A DNA stretch of 9,270 nucleotides, taken from assembly GCA_003647095.1 (NCBI GenBank), contig QMME01000142.1:1-9270 (forward strand), written 5' to 3'. This DNA comes from Deltaproteobacteria bacterium. GTDB taxonomy: Bacteria; Myxococcota; B64-G9. Position numbers and translations under genes: made by a program. Positions 1 through 4,973 of the stretch are shown here, piece after piece. The notes beneath the pieces are model-generated. The model was not told the DNA's origin, ran no database searches, and saw nothing but the letters and a program-made list of their open reading frames with translations. How positions within the stretch are numbered: position 1 is the stretch's first letter; every line of letters starts with the position of its first letter.

Positions 1-1164
1 GATGCCGTTGTCGCGGGTGCTGGCCAGGTTGGCGCCGTAAATATAGACACCGTGGCGGCCGTTGCCGGAGATGACGTTGGCCATGGCCCAGTTGTCGAGT
101 TCGCCGATGGTGAAGTCCTGGGTGCCGCCCTCGATGTGAACGCCGTCCTCGCCGTTGGGCAGCAGGGTGTCGGTGTTGGGATCGATACCGATGGCATTGG
201 CAACGATCTCCCAGCGGGCGTTGTTGCCGCCGATGGAGCCGGTTGCCATGCCCGACCAGATGCCGTCGACGATGTTGCCAGAGATCACATTGCCGATGAT
301 CTGGCCCGTTCCCACGCCGTTGTAAATGGTGATGCCGTAGTTGTTGGGTACCGGTGTGGTGATACCGGGGTTGCTGCCGATGACGTTGCCGATGATGTAG
401 TTATATGCCGGGCGGGTGCCGGTGCCGTCGATGAGGACGCCGTGGCCGACGAAGCTGGTGCCGGGGGTGACTATCGGGCTCTCTCCGGAAATGAGGTTGC
501 GCTCGGCCGCGTCGTTGTTGCCGTCGGGAAAGACGCCTACCAGGTTCTGGCTGGAGCCCGAGCCCAGGAATACCCCGGCGCCGTAGGGTGGGTTCCAGGG
601 CAGCCAGCCGCTCGGCCGAGGCACGGTGCCGGTGATGTCGGTGCCCAGGAAGTTGCCCTCGATGCGATTGCCGTTGCAGTCGGCGCCCGCGCCGGACAGG
701 AAGCAGATGGCCACCTCGAACAGCGGGCCCGAGTGGATGTTGAGCCCGCGGATGGTAACGTTGCTGGCCTCGATGCGGAACACCGCGTAGCCGCGCCACA
801 TGGTGGTGTCCGGGACGACGCTGACCGAGACCACCAGCTGGGTGTTGAGCGGCTGCGGGGTGAAGTTGGTGTTGGGCACGGCGCCCGGCTGGGTGTAGCC
901 GTCGATGACCACTCCCCAGGAGTTGGTGATCAGGTACTCGGTGTCGGCGATGATGTCCGGGGTCACGTTGGCGGGGATGTTGAAGGAAATCGTGAAAGGG
1001 CCCGGAAAGGAATTGGCCTGGTTGATGCAGTTGCCCAGGCTGCCGGGGGGGGCGAACGAATCCGTGGAACCGTCGTTGTTGGTAACGGTACACGTCTGGG
1101 CCGCCGCCAGGCCGGCCTGACCCACTACCAGCAGCATGCTTGCCACTGTGAACAGTTTTTTCAT
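1..1164 (-). CDS. Secreted right-handed parallel beta-helix protein (3' end cut by window edge)
   Basis: The first 388 residues are visible and the frame is still open at base 1, so the C-terminus lies outside the window. The protein starts MKKLFTVASMLLVVGQAGLAAAQ, a clear Sec signal peptide with likely cleavage near residues 22-23. Next comes an entry segment seen in many secreted beta-helix proteins: TNNDGS and PGSLGNCINQAN at residues 28-51, then TISFNIP at 58-64 and VIDGYTQPGA at 86-95. From about residue 130 short turns repeat, including NRIEGNFLGTD (167-176), NLISGE (223-228), NYIIGNVIGS (255-264), IIGNVISGN (289-297) and NVISGNGRHGVYIYG (363-377). Such repeats form a right-handed coil, as in NosD/pectate-lyase-like folds. 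No catalytic residues can be assigned; a structural, adhesive or glycan-binding surface role is possible. The start is supported by GGGAGG 7 nt upstream. The gene lies 20 bp after the LysM gene and is probably co-transcribed with it. Confidence 0.9.
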   Translation of the reverse strand, partial: MKKLFTVASMLLVVGQAGLAAAQTCTVTNNDGSTDSFAPPGSLGNCINQANSFPGPFTISFNIPANVTPDIIADTEYLITNSWGVVIDGYTQPGAVPNTNFTPQPLNTQLVVSVSVVPDTTMWRGYAVFRIEASNVTIRGLNIHSGPLFEVAICFLSGAGADCNGNRIEGNFLGTDITGTVPRPSGWLPWNPPYGAGVFLGSGSSQNLVGVFPDGNNDAAERNLISGESPIVTPGTSFVGHGVLIDGTGTRPAYNYIIGNVIGSNPGITTPVPNNYGITIYNGVGTGQIIGNVISGNIVDGIWSGMATGSIGGNNARWEIVANAIGIDPNTDTLLPNGEDGVHIEGGTQDFTIGELDNWAMANVISGNGRHGVYIYGANLASTRDNGI

Positions 1165-1170
1165 GATATT

Positions 1171-1176
1171 CCTCCC
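1171..1176 (-). promoter_or_regulatory. Ribosome binding site of the beta-helix gene
   Basis: GGGAGG on the minus strand ends 6 nt before the ATG at 1164. It lies inside the 20-bp gap after the LysM stop codon, which fits translation from a shared messenger. A nearly identical leader, GGGAGGAAT, precedes the amidohydrolase at 6717-6722. Confidence 0.75.
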
Positions 1177-1184
1177 TGGTGTGT

Positions 1185-2270
1185 TCAATCCGCGCCCTTG
1201 GCGCGCTCGAACACCTTGAGTACCTTGGGTGAAGTGGTGACCGGATCGAGGGTGCGATCGGGAACCACCATCAACAACCTGACGAATTCGTGTTCGGCAT
1301 CCCGCTCACGGCCCAGCGCCACCAGGCAGAAGGCCAGAATCTCCCGGGCCTCGGCCTCGTCGGCAGGTTGCAACTTGCCGTCTTCGATCACCCCCAGCAG
1401 GGTGGCCCGGGCCAGTTCGTATTCACCGTCGCGGTAAAGGCGGAAGGCCTTCTGGATGAGGCGGCTGGCCCGGCGGGGCGTGGGTACCGCCGCCGTCTCG
1501 GCCGGCGGGATCTCCTTGGCCGTTGCCTGCTGGCCGGTTGGTGATGCGCTCGGAGACGACGAGGAACTGGCCGCTGGTTGCTCGGCTGGCTGGGCGGGTG
1601 CCTTCTCTGCCGGCCTGGCCGCCTTCACGGCACGACTGGCCATCTGTCGCGCCTGCTGGCGCAGCTTTTTCTCTTGCTCTTCGTGGCGCTTGCGCCGCTG
1701 GCGAACCTTGTCGATGGCTGCCTCGGGATCGTAGATGGGCACCCAGACGATCTCGCCGGCCTTCAGGGCATTGGTTCTCTTGCCGTTGAAGCGGCGCAGC
1801 AGGCCGGCCGGGCGAGAGCTGAAATAGTAGCGGCGGGCGACATCCACCATGGTCTGGCCCCGCTGCACCCGGTGGCGGATGAGAAAGGGAATGGTGAGCA
1901 GGGTGCCGGCTTCGATGGTCTTGGGATCCTTGATGCGGTTGAGCCACAGCAGGAAATCCGCCCGCGAGGAATCCTTCAGGTAACGGGCGGCGATGGAGCC
2001 CAGGGTGTCTCCCTTCCTCACCCGGTAGCGCCACACCGTGGGAACCCACAGTGACCTGCCGGAGGGAAGGCGATCGGGATCGCTGATGGCGTTGGGAGAC
2101 AGCAGGTAGACGAACTTGCGGGGACTGCCGTAGTGGATGAGGGCCACGTGGGACAGCGTCTCGTCCGGGGCCGGCCGGTAGCGCAGGGCCGTCGCCCGGC
2201 CGCCGGCCAGCAGCAGAATGGAAAGGGCGCAGACACTCGCCCGCCTGATGAGGGCAGCTTTATAAACCAT
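1185..2270 (-). CDS. Periplasmic triple-LysM protein with TPR-like C-terminal domain
   Basis: This 361-residue protein begins with a basic then hydrophobic signal (residues 1-28, LSILLLAGG core, then ATA). Three consecutive LysM-type modules follow at about 31-77, 81-128 and 132-178. The second is the most typical (YRVRKGDTLGSIAARY ... AGTLLTIP); the first is diverged (RPAPDETLSHVALIHYG). LysM domains bind N-acetylglucosamine polymers such as peptidoglycan. Residues 182-216 are highly charged and probably coiled coil; 217-265 is a Pro/Ala/Ser linker with a run of five serines; 266-355 is helical and TPR-like, ending with TSPKVLKVFERA. No hydrolase domain is visible, so a wall-anchored scaffold is the likely role. 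An in-frame TGA lies 15 codons upstream with no start codon between, so the ATG at 2270 is the first possible start. It has no convincing Shine-Dalgarno sequence. The beta-helix gene follows 20 bp downstream. Confidence 0.85.
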   Translation of the reverse strand: MVYKAALIRRASVCALSILLLAGGRATALRYRPAPDETLSHVALIHYGSPRKFVYLLSPNAISDPDRLPSGRSLWVPTVWRYRVRKGDTLGSIAARYLKDSSRADFLLWLNRIKDPKTIEAGTLLTIPFLIRHRVQRGQTMVDVARRYYFSSRPAGLLRRFNGKRTNALKAGEIVWVPIYDPEAAIDKVRQRRKRHEEQEKKLRQQARQMASRAVKAARPAEKAPAQPAEQPAASSSSSPSASPTGQQATAKEIPPAETAAVPTPRRASRLIQKAFRLYRDGEYELARATLLGVIEDGKLQPADEAEAREILAFCLVALGRERDAEHEFVRLLMVVPDRTLDPVTTSPKVLKVFERAKGAD

Positions 2271-2286
2271 GGCTTTTCGCTTGTCG

Positions 2287-2316
2287 ATACTGGGGGATAG
2301 TTGCCGTCCTTGTCAA
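2287..2316 (-). promoter_or_regulatory. Possible promoter of the LysM / beta-helix operon
   Basis: On the minus strand a perfect TTGACA (-35, 2311-2316) is followed after 18 bp by CAGTAT (2287-2292), which matches the -10 consensus at only three of six bases. Transcription would start about 10 nt before the LysM ATG, giving a very short leader and fitting the lack of a ribosome binding site there. The weak -10 makes this tentative. Confidence 0.3.
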
Positions 2317-2370
2317 TAGACCCGGTCACGGAGCCACGGGTGGCCCGAGGGGGGGGAGGGGAATCCGTGG

Positions 2371-2393
2371 CGGGCCTTCTATGCCCCGGCCCG
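2371..2393. terminator. Inverted repeat past the tautomerase gene, possible terminator
   Basis: CGGGCC (2371-2376) and GGCCCG (2388-2393) are perfect inverted copies separated by 11 bases. They lie 35-57 bp past the tautomerase stop, where a terminator for that minus-strand gene would be expected. No T-tract follows on either strand, and the loop is long for a 6-bp stem, so intrinsic termination is uncertain. The right arm overlaps the 26-bp repeat by five bases. Confidence 0.3.
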
Positions 2394-2414
2394 ATCGCAG
2401 CGCCCTGCTGTCCG
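2389..2414 (+). repeat. 26-bp exact direct repeat, copy 1 (intergenic)
   Basis: This stretch is identical to 3624-3649, inside the end of the methyltransferase gene. Read in the methyltransferase frame, it encodes PDRSALLS, then VRPSA and a TAG at 2429-2431 that overlaps the tautomerase stop codon on the other strand. ATGCCC also precedes both copies, with six extra bases here. Upstream of this the translated frame does not resemble the methyltransferase, so only the last residues are shared. It may be a remnant of a second methyltransferase C-terminus or a small transposed segment. Confidence 0.85.
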
Positions 2415-2427
2415 TTCGCCCTTCGGC

Positions 2428-2772
2428 CTAGAAGGTCTTGCCGTTGAAGCCGAACATGCCGCCTTCGAGATCCCGGAAGTCGATATAGATCCTGTTCTGG
2501 GGGATCGACAACTCGGCTTCGAGCAGTTTGCAGATTCCGGCCGACAGTTCGGGGCAACTCTCGCGGGCCAGGCCGATGCTGCCCAGCGAGACGTGGGCCG
2601 CGGGCTCTCCGTTGCCTCCGAACACGAGCGGCTTGGCGGCGTCCAGGGCGATCATTACATAACTTTCCGGCTTGGCGAGCATTCTGGCGGCGGCGCCGGA
2701 GAATTTCTTGATGAACTGCTGCTTGTCTTCATCGTCCAGTGAAATATTGGTTTCAACGCGAATGAAGGGCAT
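2428..2772 (-). CDS. MIF-like tautomerase (macrophage migration inhibitory factor family)
   Basis: This 114-residue protein matches the usual length and pattern of the MIF branch of the tautomerase superfamily. It starts MPFIRVETN, so Pro1 is exposed after Met removal; in this family Pro1 is the catalytic base for keto-enol tautomerisation of substrates such as phenylpyruvate. Counting from Pro1, Lys33 (AKPESYVMI) aligns with MIF Lys32; FGGNGEPAAHVSLGSIG matches the MIF core; NRIYIDFRD matches the C-terminal YIN motif, with Asp in place of Asn97. The CxxC of animal MIF (oxidoreductase motif) is absent: EPAAHVSL replaces EPCALCSL. MIF proteins are usually trimeric, and no signal peptide is seen. 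The frame is open a further 35 codons upstream, but AAGGAG 6 nt before this ATG and the need for Pro1 fix the start at 2772. The natural substrate is unknown. It is divergent from the methyltransferase gene. Confidence 0.92.
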   Translation of the reverse strand: MPFIRVETNISLDDEDKQQFIKKFSGAAARMLAKPESYVMIALDAAKPLVFGGNGEPAAHVSLGSIGLARESCPELSAGICKLLEAELSIPQNRIYIDFRDLEGGMFGFNGKTF

Positions 2773-2778
2773 GGCATT

Positions 2779-2784
2779 CTCCTT
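2779..2784 (-). promoter_or_regulatory. Ribosome binding site fixing the tautomerase start
   Basis: AAGGAG on the minus strand lies 6 nt before the ATG at 2772. It selects this start over the in-frame upstream ATG at 2877, and so leaves the catalytic proline as residue 2 of the primary product. Confidence 0.8.
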
Positions 2785-2800
2785 TGAAATAGAGGTGACG

Positions 2801-2828
2801 ATCATCAGAGCAAAATCGAGACAGTCAA
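2801..2828 (-). promoter_or_regulatory. Possible sigma-70-type promoter of the tautomerase gene
   Basis: On the minus strand TTGACT (2823-2828, five of six consensus bases) is followed after 16 bp by GATGAT (2801-2806, four of six). Transcription would begin about 20 nt before the tautomerase ATG, leaving room for its AAGGAG. An overlapping alternative pairs TTGATT with TCTGAT at 17 bp spacing. Confidence 0.4.
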
Positions 2829-3099
2829 TCAATGGCGATTTCTGCCCGGACGTGGCATACTGCTGGGGTGGCAGCATGCTCGTGGAGCTTGCGGAGGATC
2901 CATGGTTTGCCGGTCACTGTTTCGGCATGAAGGAGCCGGCCGGGCAACGTCAGGTGCGCCGGCGGTTGGCTGGAAAATTCCCTGGCGGGCGGGCATCCGG
3001 CCAAGTTCCGATCCCACGCCAGGGCCTTCATGAGAAAGCACGCCGACGGCGACGAGACCGGCCAGGCTGAACCCGGCCCGGCCACTTGAGGATATTGCG

Positions 3100-3666
3100 A
3101 TGGCCGATCACGTGTGCCCGCCTATCATTGGTTACCTGTTGCTGAGTCCTTTAAGGAGGTTCTTCGAGAATCCCCAGAAGCTCTTGGCTCCGTTCGTAAG
3201 CGAGGGGATGACCGTTCTCGAGCCGGGCCCGGCCATGGGTTTTTTCACCTTGCCGCTGGCCCGGATGGTAGGGCCGGGGGGCAGGGTTGTGGCGCTGGAG
3301 GTCCAGCAGAAGATGCTGGACAAGCTCATGAAGAGGGCGCGCAAGGCCGGCCTGCAAGACAGGATCGAGCCGCGCCTGGTCGAGGGCGGCAGTCTGGGCA
3401 TATCCGATCTGGCGGGCCGGGTGGATTTCGCTGCCGCCCTGCATGTCGTCCACGAGGTGTCCGACATGGCCCAGTTCTTCCGGGACGTCTTTGCCGCCTT
3501 GAAGCCTGGCGGCAAGCTCTTGGTGGTGGAGCTGAAGGGGCACGTCTCGGCTGTGGAATTTGAAAAAACACTGGAGACTGAAAAAAACGCGGGCTTTGCC
3601 CTGGAGACCCCGCCGATCAGGATGCCCGATCGCAGCGCCCTGCTGTCCGCGTACCGCGGCGACTGA
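3100..3666 (+). CDS. Class I SAM-dependent methyltransferase, substrate unknown
   Basis: The 188-residue product has a Rossmann-type methyltransferase fold. Motif I is VLEPGPAMGFFTLPLA (39-54), the AdoMet-binding glycine loop. An acidic Glu67 ends strand 2 (VVALEV) and should contact the ribose. VDFAAALHVVHEV (108-120) is the motif IV region, and LKPGGKLLVVE (134-144) is the typical post-IV strand. It opens with HVCPPIIGYLLLSPLRR before motif I, a pattern I recall from an uncharacterised methyltransferase group in Deltaproteobacteria and anaerobes. No substrate domain is added, so the target cannot be named; a soluble cytoplasmic enzyme is expected. The start is supported by GAGG 8 nt upstream. 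The C-terminus (RMPDRSALLS, 174-183) fits the family end and carries the 26-bp repeat also found at 2389. The tandem stops TGA and TAA close the frame. The gene is convergent with the von Willebrand gene. Confidence 0.88.
   Translation: MADHVCPPIIGYLLLSPLRRFFENPQKLLAPFVSEGMTVLEPGPAMGFFTLPLARMVGPGGRVVALEVQQKMLDKLMKRARKAGLQDRIEPRLVEGGSLGISDLAGRVDFAAALHVVHEVSDMAQFFRDVFAALKPGGKLLVVELKGHVSAVEFEKTLETEKNAGFALETPPIRMPDRSALLSAYRGD
3624..3649 (+). repeat. 26-bp exact direct repeat, copy 2 (in the methyltransferase 3' end)
   Basis: This copy encodes PDRSALLS at residues 176-183 of the methyltransferase, five codons before the stop. It is identical to 2389-2414, in the same orientation and 1,235 bp away. 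Because the peptide fits the methyltransferase family end, this is probably the parental copy. Confidence 0.85.
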
Positions 3667-3709
3667 TAAGGGAGCGCATCCTGCGGTTCGACAAGGCCAG
3701 CTTCGTCTA

Positions 3710-3735
3710 CGCGCTCTCAATGTAGAGAGTACGCG
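3710..3735. terminator. Stem-loop between convergent genes, possible bidirectional terminator
   Basis: CGCGCTCTC, a six-base loop AATGTA, then GAGAG, a two-base bulge and CGCG form an imperfect hairpin in the 100-bp gap between the convergent methyltransferase and von Willebrand genes. TACGCGCT also occurs as a direct repeat at 3708-3715 and 3730-3737. There is no T-tract on either side, so it may act as a processing or pausing structure rather than an intrinsic terminator. Confidence 0.35.
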
Positions 3736-3766
3736 CTGGGAGCGGCGGCGCGCGGCGATGGAGCCC

Positions 3767-4942
3767 TCAGGGTACGTACACGGCCCCGCAGGGGAAGGAC
3801 GCTTCCAGGGTGGGGTTTTCGGTATCGAGGTACTCCCGGCAGGCGCTGCCCAGCAACTCCAGGGTGCCGGCATCGGCCAGGCGCCAGCCGTCGGGATCCT
3901 GGAATTCCAGCTCGCGCCCGTTGAGAACCACCTTGCCGTAGGCGGCGTACTCGATGGGCTGCACCTCGCCCTCCAGGGCGAACAGGCAGCTGCGCGAACC
4001 CTGGGCGATCTGCTCGAAGGCCTGGCGCAGTTGCTCGGGGTCGTTGGCCACGTAGTAGGGGGCGTTCTGGCCGCCACCGACGTCCAGGCCGGCGCCGGCG
4101 TTGGCCATGTCCTGCAGGTGGGAGGCGGCCACGTCAGAGCCCACGCTGAGGATGAAGGTCTTGACCCCGGCGCTGAAGGCGGCCTGGGCGGCGGCCACCG
4201 CCTGGGGCTGGCCGGTCTGGGGGTTGGGGACCTCGCAGGTGTCGGGCTCGCCGTCGGTGGCCAGCACGATGATGCGCAGGGGGGTGATGCTGTCTGGCGG
4301 CAGGCCGTCGAGGTAGCTCACCACCGCCGTGATGGACTCGCCGGTGGGCGTGTCACCCTGGGGGCCGTTGTCGCCGATCAGCTTGCCGATGGCCTGGGCG
4401 TTGTGGAGGGCCGGGGCTACCTTCTGCAGGATGGGGCAGTCTCCACCAGCGAAGCCGCCGTCACTGGTATACAGGGCGGCCCCGAAGATGATCTCGTCTT
4501 GCAGCTGGTAGACCACCCCCTGCTGGGGATCGGCCAGTGCCGCCCGCATGGCCTGCCAGCGGCTGGTGCCACCGAAATCGTCGCTCATGGAACCTGACTG
4601 GTCGATGAGCAGCATTACCGTGGGAATGATGTGTTCCAGTTCCACCGAGACGCTGGCACACTCCTCCGTGCAATGGCCGTGGTCGGTGCAGAAGGCGTTG
4701 GGGCCGCACTCGCCGCCGCCGGGGGTGCAGTCGGCCCGGCAGGTCTTGTCGGGACCGCAGTAGAGGTTGGGCCCACAGTCCACCGAGGAGACGCACTCCT
4801 GGCCGCAGTGCTCGTCGAAGGGATTGTCACGACAGATATCAGGCCACTCGGCGCCGTCACCGTTGCCCGAGGTGTCCGACGAGCAGGCAGCGGCGACGCC
4901 CAGCAGCAACAGAATGGACAGGGCAAAACTACTCGTCTTCAT
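3767..4942 (-). CDS. Cys-rich von Willebrand factor A (vWA) domain lipoprotein
   Basis: The 391-residue product starts with a signal peptide ending VAAAC, so Cys20 is the likely lipidated residue (Ala at -3 is less usual than Leu). Residues 36-95 are a Cys-rich module with CGQEC, DCGPNLYCG and GECGPNAFC, probably disulfide-bonded outside the cytoplasm. A vWA domain spans about 108-315. Its metal-binding MIDAS motif is complete in outline: DQSGS (Asp114, Ser116, Ser118), a Thr in DTPTGES (198-200) and Asp230 in ATDGEPD. Such domains bind protein partners through a divalent metal. The last 75 residues form a conserved-looking tail with CLFALEG, VVLNGREL, DGWRLAD, ACREYL and FPCG, a combination I associate with myxobacterial vWA lipoproteins. 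The frame is open further upstream into the amidohydrolase gene, but GGGGAG 7 nt before this ATG and the signal peptide fix the start. The amidohydrolase stop is 31 bp upstream, suggesting an operon. Confidence 0.9.
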   Translation of the reverse strand: MKTSSFALSILLLLGVAAACSSDTSGNGDGAEWPDICRDNPFDEHCGQECVSSVDCGPNLYCGPDKTCRADCTPGGGECGPNAFCTDHGHCTEECASVSVELEHIIPTVMLLIDQSGSMSDDFGGTSRWQAMRAALADPQQGVVYQLQDEIIFGAALYTSDGGFAGGDCPILQKVAPALHNAQAIGKLIGDNGPQGDTPTGESITAVVSYLDGLPPDSITPLRIIVLATDGEPDTCEVPNPQTGQPQAVAAAQAAFSAGVKTFILSVGSDVAASHLQDMANAGAGLDVGGGQNAPYYVANDPEQLRQAFEQIAQGSRSCLFALEGEVQPIEYAAYGKVVLNGRELEFQDPDGWRLADAGTLELLGSACREYLDTENPTLEASFPCGAVYVP

Positions 4943-4949
4943 GACCGTT

Positions 4950-4955
4950 CTCCCC
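4950..4955 (-). promoter_or_regulatory. Ribosome binding site fixing the vWA lipoprotein start
   Basis: GGGGAG on the minus strand lies 7 nt before the ATG at 4942, inside the 31-bp gap after the amidohydrolase stop. It picks the signal-peptide start over the in-frame upstream ATG at 5149. Confidence 0.7.
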
Positions 4956-4973
4956 GAGACTGACTGTTCAACC

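Larger units (their letters stand above)
2773..3099. other. Gene-free divergent spacer between tautomerase and methyltransferase genes
   Basis: This 327-bp spacer should hold the promoters of both flanking genes. Short frames exist on both strands, but none has a convincing start, a ribosome binding site or a recognisable protein. The half nearest the tautomerase is less GC-rich and contains a plausible promoter for it. The half before the methyltransferase is strongly GC-rich, and I see no -35/-10 pair there. Confidence 0.6.

Noticed and set aside
52..1437. Long open frame on the plus strand across the beta-helix gene
   Set aside because: It is antisense to a clear signal-peptide beta-helix protein, has low-complexity Val/Ala/Gly/Asp composition caused by GC-rich codon bias, and resembles no protein.
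2773..2877. 35-residue N-terminal extension of the tautomerase
   Set aside because: It would hide Pro1, which this family needs as the free N-terminus, and the internal ATG has an ideal AAGGAG.
2825..3085. Possible small genes in the tautomerase-methyltransferase spacer, on both strands
   Set aside because: No frame has a ribosome binding site or a natural-looking composition. The plus-strand frame that ends at 3089 (last ATG at 3030) leaves only 19 codons.
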